From the NCBI GenBank assembly GCA_022969215.1, contig JALJPA010000025.1, positions 1-33,702 on the forward strand: a DNA stretch of 33,702 bases, in the 5' to 3' direction. This document shows, in pieces, positions 8,978-17,449 of the stretch (within the stretch, counting starts at the first letter, position 1; each line of letters starts with the position of its first letter). The DNA comes from Colwellia sp. Lineage in GTDB: Bacteria; Pseudomonadota; Gammaproteobacteria; Enterobacterales; Alteromonadaceae. A program made the position numbers and the translations under genes. Under the pieces are notes generated by a model, which had not been told where the DNA came from, made no database searches, and worked only from the letters and a program-made list of their open reading frames with translations.

Positions 8978-10474
8978 TTGCAGCTTTTTACTTTAATTAA
9001 GGATTTGCTAAATTCATTGCCTAAGCAAAGTGCCTTTATAGGTATTATCCTATTTTCATTGGTTATACCGAGTGGTTATGTTTTGGCTGACATTCAACCA
9101 CGCAGTGCTAGTCTCAATTATTCACAAAAATCGCTATCAAATGCAGGTAATCCAGCATCTGCGGCCTTAATAGTTGCCCGTAAAGATCCCCATGTTATGA
9201 CGGGTGGTTCTATTGAGCTGGGTGGTGGAATTGAATACGGTAATCTCGATGAGTTGTTTGCCAAAATCGATGAATTATCTTTATTATTTAATCCTCCGAG
9301 CGATGGTGATGACGGTAGTGATATAGAATTACCGCCAACACCAGAGAATCCCATTAGGGATTACACTTGGGAAGATCTTTTTACCGAGTATCCAGAGTTA
9401 GAAGACCGCCTCGATATAGTTAAAACTAAAGTAATCACCACCGCCGGTTTATTAGCGTTAATTGCTACCGAGGGTTATGGCAAAGCTGAGGTTACCAGTG
9501 ATGCAAGCTTTGTCCTAAGTGAAGATTTATTTGGTGGCACCTTGTTATTTGGTGCCGCATTCAAAGGCAACTCAAAAGCCGTCGGAATTTTTGAGGATAT
9601 TGATTTTGACTCAGAGCAAGCTAAAGAGCAATTGCAGACTATTCCTGGCTTTACCGAAGATGACCCAGTGCAAGAGCTAGATCTATCCGGTGGCATCACC
9701 TTATTCTACAATCCTGCGAATAATAAAGTCAAAATGACGGTCGATAATGACAGCCTATTACTGATTAAAGCGGCCAAAGTATCACAGTTTTCATTAGCTT
9801 ATAGTCGTAATGCTCTGCAAAGTGATGTTGGAGACTTGTATTGGGGCATTAAACCGACCTTTTATCGTGTTGGTTTAACCAATGTTGGTACTCGTATTGG
9901 CGAGATCACCGATGCAGAAGCTTTATTTGATGATATCAAGGATGCAAATTTCATTTATGAAAATGGCTTTGATATGGATTTAGGTATAGTTTGGGCAGCC
10001 GACCATTATCAACTAGGCGCTTCACTGACCAGCGTATTTGAACACACCTACGAATTTCCTGAGCTTGATAGAAATCGGTTTAGTTCAGAAAATATCCTCA
10101 GCAAATTAAATTATCACGAGGTGTTTACTATGGAGCGGCAGTTGAAAATCGAAGCGGGTATTTTCACTGACCAACGCCATTGGAGCTTAAATATTGAGCT
10201 TGATGCCAACCCTGTTGTTGACCCAATGCATGATGAATATCAGTGGTTTACCTTAACCGCAGGCTATGCAGCCGATAGTTGGTGGTTACCTAGCGCACGT
10301 TTAGGTATGAGCAGAAATTTAGCGGGCACTGGCTTAGGTTATGTTAATGCGGGCATTACGGTAATGAAATTTATTAATCTCGATGTTGCCACCACGCTAG
10401 ATACGGTTACCTTAGACGGTAATGAAATGCGTCGCGGTTTTAACCTGCGCTTAGGTGTACAATTTGATTATTAG
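8978..10474 (+). CDS. TraF_2 (conjugal transfer TraF)-like outer-membrane/secreted protein
   Basis: 498 aa, signal-like N-terminus, SASLNYSQKSLSNAGNPASAALIVAR..., C-terminal beta-rich repeats ending ...FNLRLGVQFDY; TTG start proposed by the ORF track; no conjugation genes nearby. Confidence 0.6.
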   Translation: MQLFTLIKDLLNSLPKQSAFIGIILFSLVIPSGYVLADIQPRSASLNYSQKSLSNAGNPASAALIVARKDPHVMTGGSIELGGGIEYGNLDELFAKIDELSLLFNPPSDGDDGSDIELPPTPENPIRDYTWEDLFTEYPELEDRLDIVKTKVITTAGLLALIATEGYGKAEVTSDASFVLSEDLFGGTLLFGAAFKGNSKAVGIFEDIDFDSEQAKEQLQTIPGFTEDDPVQELDLSGGITLFYNPANNKVKMTVDNDSLLLIKAAKVSQFSLAYSRNALQSDVGDLYWGIKPTFYRVGLTNVGTRIGEITDAEALFDDIKDANFIYENGFDMDLGIVWAADHYQLGASLTSVFEHTYEFPELDRNRFSSENILSKLNYHEVFTMERQLKIEAGIFTDQRHWSLNIELDANPVVDPMHDEYQWFTLTAGYAADSWWLPSARLGMSRNLAGTGLGYVNAGITVMKFINLDVATTLDTVTLDGNEMRRGFNLRLGVQFDY

Positions 10475-10475
10475 C

Positions 10476-10690
10476 TAATACCAATCCCACTAAAGTATGT
10501 GATCATTTCTACTTGCTAAAATTACCAACTACTTCGTTATTTATTTAATAATTAACGCAGCATGGATGCAGTTTATAAGACAATGCAGGAGCATATTGTC
10601 CTGAACAACTAGTCATTAAAGTAAATGTCTTGTATTTGGCAACTTTCTCTACGTATAAAGTAGATCAGCTAATTAATGGAACGGGTATAA
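10476..10690. mobile_element. Non-autonomous MITE-like element (~215 bp)
   Basis: Terminal inverted repeats TAATACCAATCCCACTAA (10476-10493) and TTAATGGAACGGGTATAA (10673-10690, rc TTATACCCGTTCCATTAA); no coding capacity; internal GCATGGATGCAG / AATGCAGGAGC segments. Confidence 0.55.
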
Positions 10691-10705
10691 CTAATAAAGA
10701 GTACT

Positions 10706-11188
10706 TTATACGGCTGGTTTATAGCTAATGCTAATAATATCAAAAACACGCTCACCTTCAGGGGTTTTTACTACCACTTCATCATCAACCGCTTTACCTA
10801 ATAACGCCCGCGCTAGAGGAGCATCAATACTGATCTCTCCTCGCTTAACGTCCCACTCATCAGGACCAACAATACGGTAAACTATTTCAATATCATCTTC
10901 ATTAACTAGTGTCACCCAAGCACCAAAAAACACTCGGCCTTCCTGCTGAGGATCTGGGTAAACAATATTTAAGTCTTCAGTACGTTTCATTAAAAAACGT
11001 ACTCGGCGATCAATCTCACGTAAACGTCGTTTACCATAAATATACTCAGCATTTTCACTGCGATCGCCCTGCGCAGCCGCTTCACTGACGGAGCGAGTAA
11101 TTTTAGGGCGCTCGTCTTTCCAAAGAAACTTTAGCTCTTTATCTAAACGGTCCCAGCCTGCGCGAGTAATGTAGTTTGATTTCTTCAT
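10706..11188 (-). CDS. greB: Transcription elongation factor GreB
   Basis: 160 aa; NYITRAGWDRLDKELKFLWKDERPKITRSVSEAAAQGDRSENAEYIYGKRRLREIDRRVRFL. Confidence 0.96.
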   Translation of the reverse strand: MKKSNYITRAGWDRLDKELKFLWKDERPKITRSVSEAAAQGDRSENAEYIYGKRRLREIDRRVRFLMKRTEDLNIVYPDPQQEGRVFFGAWVTLVNEDDIEIVYRIVGPDEWDVKRGEISIDAPLARALLGKAVDDEVVVKTPEGERVFDIISISYKPAV

Positions 11189-11313
11189 AGATTACTTGTT
11201 AATAATGACTGTACTAAGTATCAACATAATATCAAAAATGTATAGCATATTGGTATAACTAAAAAACAACGACCATACTGTTAATTAGATTTTCTATTGC
11301 ATTGGAAGTGTCA

Positions 11314-12597
11314 ATGAAAGCATTGATTGTTGAACCATCGAGAGTTTACCGATTATTACTTCATGAATTCTTATATGGCTTCTCTATAAGTCATGAGGAA
11401 GTATCTACTGGCGAAGCCGCATTAACAGAGCTAAGCAGTAATAAAGTTGATCTAGTTATTGTGGCAATGAATTTAGTCGATATGACTGCACTTACCTTAG
11501 CAAAACAGATAAAGGCTATCTCTGGTATGGAGGATAGTCAAATTGTGGTCATTACCGGTGAACAAGAGCAAAGTAAGCTAGCGAAAATGAAAACCATAGA
11601 TGTTAATTATGTTTGCCAACGTAATGAGTTACCTAAATTTAAAGATATTTTAACGGAATTAACTAAAGATCATTTAGCAGTAGCGCAAATAACAGGTCGA
11701 ATCTTATATATTGAGGACCATTTGACCTTAGCAAATATGACTAAAGATATTTTGCAGCAAATGGGACTGGTAGTCGATCACCATAAAACGGCTGAAGACG
11801 GTTTGCTTCATTTTGAAAGAGCCGATTATGATTTGGTGCTATTAGATATTATCTTACCCGGTGATAAAGATGGCATTACCATGATTGAGGAAATTAGAGC
11901 AAGAACGGATGATAAGCAATTAACGCCTATTCTAGCTATGTCAGCTATGACTAAGTCCAGTCAAAAGATTCATGCTCTGCAAGTTGGCGCGAATGATTTT
12001 ATTAGTAAACCGGTGATTCAAGCGGAGCTTATTGCTAGGGTCAAAAATCTTGTTGTCGCTCGACAACTCTTTATAAAAATGCTCAGCCAGCAACAAGCAT
12101 TAGAGCAATTAGCGATGACGGATCAGCTAACGGGTTTGCATAATCGTCATTATTTAAATGCCGCAATACAGCCAGCACTTAGTTTAGCCAAGCGACACAG
12201 TTATGCCTTATGTTTAGTCATGATCGATCTTGATAAGTTTAAGTACATCAATGATACCTTTGGTCATGAAATCGGTGATGAAGTGTTAGTTAATATTGCT
12301 AATGTGCTGCAAAAGAACTGTCGGCTAGAGGATATCGCTATTCGTCTCGGCGGCGATGAGTTTTTATTGGTGTTACCTCATTGTGAGCAAATACAAGCGC
12401 AGAAAATAGCCAGCAGAATATGCGTGGAAGTGAGTAATATTAATTGCAGTGCAGAAAAGGTTAAAGTCGCTGCCAGTTTTGGTGTTAGTTCTACCGAGCA
12501 GGGCGGTTTTATTTTTAAGGCATTGTTAAGTTTAGCCGATCAAACCGCCTACCAAGCAAAAGCGCAAGGGGGTAATACTGTCCATTGTTTTGAGTAA
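11314..12597 (+). CDS. Two-receiver diguanylate cyclase (REC-REC-GGDEF)
   Basis: Two REC domains, the second with canonical DLVLLDIILPGDKDG and FISKP; GGDEF motif RLGGDEF with upstream I-site RLED. Start taken at MKALIVEPS (ORF-track start 11302). Confidence 0.9.
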   Translation: MKALIVEPSRVYRLLLHEFLYGFSISHEEVSTGEAALTELSSNKVDLVIVAMNLVDMTALTLAKQIKAISGMEDSQIVVITGEQEQSKLAKMKTIDVNYVCQRNELPKFKDILTELTKDHLAVAQITGRILYIEDHLTLANMTKDILQQMGLVVDHHKTAEDGLLHFERADYDLVLLDIILPGDKDGITMIEEIRARTDDKQLTPILAMSAMTKSSQKIHALQVGANDFISKPVIQAELIARVKNLVVARQLFIKMLSQQQALEQLAMTDQLTGLHNRHYLNAAIQPALSLAKRHSYALCLVMIDLDKFKYINDTFGHEIGDEVLVNIANVLQKNCRLEDIAIRLGGDEFLLVLPHCEQIQAQKIASRICVEVSNINCSAEKVKVAASFGVSSTEQGGFIFKALLSLADQTAYQAKAQGGNTVHCFE

Positions 12598-12687
12598 AAG
12601 CACTTGCAGAAGCCGCAGTAATTTTCGTAAGAATAGTTTTCTGTTATCATGTCCACCTACTCTTAATCTTGTTGGAATCTCAATTCA

Positions 12688-15066
12688 ATGTTAACTATTG
12701 CCGAGCAAATCGCTCAAGAACTCAATGTTAACGCGGTACAAATTAATGCCGCTATTACCTTGCTTGATGATGGTGCTACTGTGCCATTTATTGCCCGTTA
12801 CCGTAAAGAAGTTACTCAAGGTTTAGATGATAACCATCTTCGTCACTTAGCACAGCGGTTAAGCTATTTACGTGAGTTAAATGACCGCCGAAAAGTCATT
12901 TTAACCAGCATTAAGCAACAGGATAAACTCAGCCCTGAGCTGGAAAAATCAATTCTGCAAGCCGATAATAAAACCCGTTTAGAAGATTTATATTTACCCT
13001 ATAAGCCAAAGCGCCGTACTAAAGGCAAGATTGCCAGTGAGGCAGGTATAGCGCCTTTAGCGAACAAACTATTTAATAACTGGCAACTTTCTCCCGAACA
13101 AGAAGCAAAAGCTTTTATCAATCAGGCGGCAGGGTTTGCTGATGTAAAGTCGGTACTTGATGGTGCGAGTTATATTCTAGCCGAACGTTTTAGCGAAGAT
13201 GCCAATTTATTAGCAAAACTGCGTCGTCATTTATTAAAACAAGCACATTTAACCAGTAAACTAGTTAAGGGCCAAGAGAAAGCAGCAGCTAAGTTTCGAG
13301 ACTACTTTGCCCACAGTGAAAAACTAAGAACGGTACCTTCTCATCGTATGTTAGCGATGTTGCGTGGCAGAAATGAAGGTTTTTTACAACTTCATATCGA
13401 TGTTGATCCCGGAGAAGAGGCAAGAGTATGCAGTAGTGCTGAGCAAATGATTAGTGAGCACTTAACTTTGCGCTTAACTAATCAGGCCGCTGCCGAGTTT
13501 TTAACTAAGGTTGTACAACTCACTTGGAAAGCTAAATTAAGTATCAGTTTAACCAATGAATTGGTTACTAGCTTACGTGAGCAAGCTGAAACCCAAGCGA
13601 TAGAGGTTTTCTCTAATAACCTTGCCGATTTATTGATGGCTGCTCCTGCTGGTCCACAAGTCACCTTGGGTTTAGATCCTGGTTTAAGAACAGGCTGTAA
13701 AATTGCTATTGTCGATGGCACCGGTAAGTTATTACATACAGCTACCATCTTCCCACATGCGCCGCAAAATCATTGGGATAAGTCAGTAAGAACCTTAGTT
13801 AATATTTGTCGTCAACATAAAGTCGAGTTAGTGGCTATTGGCAATGGCACAGGCTCGCGTGAAAGTGACAAATTAGTTGCTGAAGTTATGCAAACTTTTA
13901 AAACTGATGAAAGCAAAGTGCAATTAACTAAAATGATTGTAAGTGAAGCCGGGGCATCTGTTTATTCTGCCTCTGAATTTGCCGCCAATGAATTTCCAGA
14001 CCTTGATGTGTCAATACGGGGCGCTGTTTCCATTGCTCGACGATTACAAGATCCCTTAGCTGAGTTAGTAAAAATTGACCCTAAAGCAATTGGTGTCGGC
14101 CAATATCAGCATGATGTTAGCCAAAGCCAGTTGAGTAAAACCCTTGATGATGTCGTTGAAGATTGTGTAAACGCCGTTGGTGTTGACTTAAATAGTGCCT
14201 CTGCAGCGTTATTAACCCGTGTTTCAGGGTTAAACAAAACCATGGCTAATAACATTGTTGCTTTTCGAGATAGCCAAGGACGCTTCACTAATAGAAAGCA
14301 ATTGAAAAAAGTTGCCCGATTAGGGCCAAAAGCTTTTGAGCAATCAGCGGGGTTCTTACGTATCACAGACGGTGATAACCCGTTAGATCAATCTGCCTTG
14401 CACCCTGAGAGTTATGCCTTGGTAGAGAAAATAATCAAGAAACTACAACTTGATATTACTCAGGTGCTCAACAACAGCGCACAATTAAGTGCTTTAGATA
14501 TCAGCCAATTAACAAATGATGATTTTGGTGAAGTTACGGTAAAAGGAATTATCGATGAGCTAGCAAAGCCCAATAGAGATCCACGGCCAGAGTTTAAAAC
14601 CGCTAGTTTTGCTGAAGGTGTAACTAGCATGGCTGATTTAACTTCAGGTATGATACTTGAAGGGGTGGTGTCTAATGTTGCTAACTTTGGTGCTTTTGTT
14701 GATATAGGTGTGCATCAAGACGGTTTAGTGCATATTTCATCAATAACTAATAAATTTATCAGTGACCCACGTGAAATTGTTAAGGCAGGGGATATTGTTA
14801 AGGTGAAAGTGGTAGAAGTAGATGTTGCCCGCAAACGCATTAGTTTAACAATGCGTTTGGATGAGCAAACTAACGCAGCAACTAACAAGCCTTTTCAGCC
14901 AACAGATAATGGTAAACGTGATAACAATAAAGCAAAAAACCAGGTGAGCAGTAGCAATAATCAAAGAAAATCCGCAGTAAATCAAAATAAATCAAAAGGT
15001 AAAACAGTGGATAATGCCGCTATGGGTAACGCTTTCGCAGATGCTTTTGCTAAGCTTAAGAAATAA
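12688..15066 (+). CDS. tex: Tex-family RNA-binding transcriptional accessory protein
   Basis: 792 aa; [17 protein letters not shown], YqgF-like [17 protein letters not shown], HhH and C-terminal S1 domain ([31 protein letters not shown]). Confidence 0.97.
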   Translation: MLTIAEQIAQELNVNAVQINAAITLLDDGATVPFIARYRKEVTQGLDDNHLRHLAQRLSYLRELNDRRKVILTSIKQQDKLSPELEKSILQADNKTRLEDLYLPYKPKRRTKGKIASEAGIAPLANKLFNNWQLSPEQEAKAFINQAAGFADVKSVLDGASYILAERFSEDANLLAKLRRHLLKQAHLTSKLVKGQEKAAAKFRDYFAHSEKLRTVPSHRMLAMLRGRNEGFLQLHIDVDPGEEARVCSSAEQMISEHLTLRLTNQAAAEFLTKVVQLTWKAKLSISLTNELVTSLREQAETQAIEVFSNNLADLLMAAPAGPQVTLGLDPGLRTGCKIAIVDGTGKLLHTATIFPHAPQNHWDKSVRTLVNICRQHKVELVAIGNGTGSRESDKLVAEVMQTFKTDESKVQLTKMIVSEAGASVYSASEFAANEFPDLDVSIRGAVSIARRLQDPLAELVKIDPKAIGVGQYQHDVSQSQLSKTLDDVVEDCVNAVGVDLNSASAALLTRVSGLNKTMANNIVAFRDSQGRFTNRKQLKKVARLGPKAFEQSAGFLRITDGDNPLDQSALHPESYALVEKIIKKLQLDITQVLNNSAQLSALDISQLTNDDFGEVTVKGIIDELAKPNRDPRPEFKTASFAEGVTSMADLTSGMILEGVVSNVANFGAFVDIGVHQDGLVHISSITNKFISDPREIVKAGDIVKVKVVEVDVARKRISLTMRLDEQTNAATNKPFQPTDNGKRDNNKAKNQVSSSNNQRKSAVNQNKSKGKTVDNAAMGNAFADAFAKLKK

Positions 15067-15100
15067 AAATAACTATTTTTAATTAATTGTCGAAATAGTG

Positions 15101-15129
15101 TTGACTATCGTAATGAGAATGATTACTAT
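15101..15129 (+). promoter_or_regulatory. sigma70-type promoter with embedded Fur box, copy 1
   Basis: TTGACT (15101-15106), 17-bp spacer ATCGTAATGAGAATGAT, TACTAT (15124-15129). The spacer/-10 region CGTAATGAGAATGATTACT (15109-15127) matches 13/19 of the Fur consensus GATAATGATAATCATTATC. Confidence 0.8.
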
Positions 15130-15135
15130 TTACTT

Positions 15136-15335
15136 GGTTGCTTAGGCAGTGAATGCTCTCTCACTAAATAAGCAGCGGCAAAGTATGGAACTTAGTGGTT
15201 ATGCTCCAGGACACATAACCACTAGGTGACCACTTTAGGATTCTACAGAGTTTTGCTCAGTTCAATTCGACTTTAAAATTTTTGATGGTTTAGCCAGTAA
15301 CATTTTCTTGATGGAAATGTGTTACTGGCTTTTTT
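15136..15335 (+). ncRNA. Candidate Fur-regulated sRNA, copy 1 (~200 nt)
   Basis: Promoter/Fur box upstream; hairpin TGCTTA..AGTGA../TCACT..TAAGCA; hairpin CTTAGTGGTTATG-CTCCAGGACA-CATAACCACTAGG; unstructured conserved linker; terminator GCCAGTAACA..TGTTACTGGC-TTTTTT. 5' end is estimated from the -10. Confidence 0.78.
15293..15335 (+). terminator. Rho-independent terminator of sRNA copy 1
   Basis: GCCAGTAACATTTTCTTGATGGAAATGTGTTACTGGCTTTTTT. Confidence 0.88.
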
Positions 15336-15385
15336 ATGCCTGTTATATTTTGACTACTTAAATTCAGAAAAGTTAACAAATAGTG

Positions 15386-15414
15386 TTGACATTAGTAATG
15401 AGAATGATTACTGT
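15386..15414 (+). promoter_or_regulatory. sigma70-type promoter with embedded Fur box, copy 2
   Basis: TTGACA (15386-15391, perfect -35), 17-bp spacer TTAGTAATGAGAATGAT, TACTGT (15409-15414); same Fur-like AGTAATGAGAATGATTACT. Confidence 0.8.
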
Positions 15415-15420
15415 TTACTT

Positions 15421-15620
15421 AGTTGCTTAGGCAGTGAATGCTCTCTCACTAAATAAGCAACAGAGAAGTACGGAACTTAGTGGTTATGCTTCAGGACACA
15501 TAACCACTAAGTGACTACTTTGGGATTCTACAGAGTTTTGCTCAGTTTAATTCGACTTTAAAATTTTTGATGGTTTAGCCAGTAATATTCTCCTAATCGA
15601 CAAATATTACTGGTTTTTTT
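15421..15620 (+). ncRNA. Candidate Fur-regulated sRNA, copy 2 (~200 nt)
   Basis: Collinear with copy 1 at a constant 285-bp offset from -35 through terminator start; about 15 mismatches over 200 positions by eye; hairpin CTTAGTGGTTATG-CTTCAGGACA-CATAACCACTAAG is fully Watson-Crick paired. Confidence 0.78.
15578..15620 (+). terminator. Rho-independent terminator of sRNA copy 2
   Basis: GCCAGTAATATTCTCCTAATCGACAAATATTACTGGTTTTTTT. Confidence 0.88.
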
Positions 15621-15680
15621 ATGCCCTTTTTAAATGATTACTTCGTTAGGGGCGTTGGTATTAGTACTTTGTTATTGCCG

Positions 15681-17315
15681 CTAAATTTTAAAGCGACCAA
15701 CAACCTCAGACATAGCATTACTGCTGACCTTCAACTTCTGGCTCGTTTCACTAAGTTGCTCGGTAGTCGCGAGAGACTCATCGGTCATTCCTGCTAAATC
15801 ATTAATACGTAAATTAACCTCATCAGCAGCTTGGCTTTGTTGTTCAGTCGCTCTGGCTATTTGTGTGTTCATATCAGAAATAACTTCCATCAAACGGTCA
15901 ATTTCAGAAAGGGAATCATCTGCCTTTGCTGTTTGCTCAACGGTTTTCAGGGAGATGTCTTGGCTGACCTTCACCGCAGCTACGGCTTCTTGCGCTCCAG
16001 CTTGTAATTTTTGTATCATCTGTTGAATTTCATTGGTGCTTTGTTCAGTACGATTAGCTAAAGTACGTACTTCATCGGCTACTACGGCAAAACCACGGCC
16101 TTGCTCACCAGCGCGTGCAGCTTCTATTGCGGCGTTTAGCGCTAACAAATTTGTTTGCTCAGCAATGCCTCTAATCACATCCAGAACAGAGCCAATATTG
16201 TCACTTTCAGAAGCAAGGCTGGCAACCACTTGACTAACCTCATCAATATTGCTCGACAGAGATTGCATTTGTTTGATGGTATGAGAGATGATTTCTTTGC
16301 CGTCAGAGGTATTATTTCTGGCATCATTTGCTGCTTGTTCCGCAGAGCTAGCATTATCACTCACTTCCTTAATTTGTGAGGTCATTTCTTCCATTGCAGT
16401 GGCAACTTGCACGGTAATGTCGTTTTGATTTTGTATTAGCGATTGAGTGGTATCACTAGCGCCAGAAACAGCTTCGGCATGGTCTAAAACTTGTGAGGTG
16501 TTATCGGCGACATCTTGTAATAACTGCCGCATTTTACCGGTGAACTCATTAAAGTAGTTAGATAAACGAGAAATTTCATCTTGACCGCTATCATCTAAAG
16601 ACTTGGTTAGATCGCCTTCTCCTTGGGCAATATCTTTCATTAATTCAGCCGCTGAGCGGGTAGGAATTAAGATGCTATTACCAATAACATAACTTAAGCC
16701 AATGATCACAATGGCAATAACTACGCTATCTATTATGATCATATTACGTTGTTCGGCAAAGGTCGCATCAATATCATCTAGGTAGGTGCCGGTACCAATA
16801 ATCCATTGCCAAGGGGTGAAACCTTTGACAAAACCAATTTTGTCAACAGGATCATCAAAACCAGGTTTGGCCCATTTGTAAGAGACAAAGCCTTCCCCTT
16901 TAGCCTTGACTATATTCACCATATCAATAAATAAAGCTTTGCCGTCAGGATCTTTAACACCAGCAACATTCTTGCCATTGAGCTGTGGCTTTATTGGGTG
17001 CATTATCATGTTAGGGGTAAAGTCATTAACCCAAAAATAATTGTTGGTATCGTAGCGTAAACTGGCAATAATATTTAAAGCCTGCTTTTGTGCTTGTGCC
17101 TCAGTGAGTTCGCCTTTTTGTTGTAAGGCATAATGATGTTCCACTATACCGTAAGTGCTATCTATTAATTCGTTGGTGGTGAATTTTTTTTGTGTCATTA
17201 AGGAATGGTATTCTTCTGACAAGCTCATGGCATCTAGCGCAGTGATGCCAATAATAATTAAGGCCACCAGCATGGCTAACCTTTGTTGTATGCTGAATTT
17301 ACGTAAAAAATCCAT
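15681..17315 (-). CDS. Methyl-accepting chemotaxis protein with periplasmic Cache domain
   Basis: 544 aa; sCache-type region ([25 protein letters not shown]...[16 protein letters not shown]), HAMP, MCP signalling hairpin [41 protein letters not shown]. Confidence 0.95.
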   Translation of the reverse strand: MDFLRKFSIQQRLAMLVALIIIGITALDAMSLSEEYHSLMTQKKFTTNELIDSTYGIVEHHYALQQKGELTEAQAQKQALNIIASLRYDTNNYFWVNDFTPNMIMHPIKPQLNGKNVAGVKDPDGKALFIDMVNIVKAKGEGFVSYKWAKPGFDDPVDKIGFVKGFTPWQWIIGTGTYLDDIDATFAEQRNMIIIDSVVIAIVIIGLSYVIGNSILIPTRSAAELMKDIAQGEGDLTKSLDDSGQDEISRLSNYFNEFTGKMRQLLQDVADNTSQVLDHAEAVSGASDTTQSLIQNQNDITVQVATAMEEMTSQIKEVSDNASSAEQAANDARNNTSDGKEIISHTIKQMQSLSSNIDEVSQVVASLASESDNIGSVLDVIRGIAEQTNLLALNAAIEAARAGEQGRGFAVVADEVRTLANRTEQSTNEIQQMIQKLQAGAQEAVAAVKVSQDISLKTVEQTAKADDSLSEIDRLMEVISDMNTQIARATEQQSQAADEVNLRINDLAGMTDESLATTEQLSETSQKLKVSSNAMSEVVGRFKI

Positions 17316-17449
17316 TAATCATTCTTCTATATCAGCTAACTGTATTTATCAGTTTAGTTCAATTTTTATCATAATCACAAAATGTAAAAGATAAATAACA
17401 GCGTTGAAAAAGTGATAATTAATTACTAAACTTTCAGGAGGTTTAGTTG

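Noticed and set aside
13482-14366. ORFs antisense to tex (13482..13748 and 14106..14366) and other short antisense ORFs inside spoT, MCP, greB-side and peptidase genes
   Set aside because: Shadow ORFs overlapping well-supported genes; no recognisable domains or independent RBS evidence.
15153-15167. Mini-ORF ATGCTCTCTCACTAA (MLSH*) in both sRNA copies with a weak AGG upstream
   Set aside because: Too short to claim and fully explained by the 5' hairpin AGTGA/TCACT.
15184-15228. Small ORF in sRNA copy 1: ATGGAACTTAGTGGTTATGCTCCAGGACACATAACCACTAGGTGA (MELSGYAPGHITTR)
   Set aside because: In copy 2 the ATG is ACG and the other differences are non-synonymous (P to S, R to K) while the hairpin is preserved, which favours RNA structure over a peptide.
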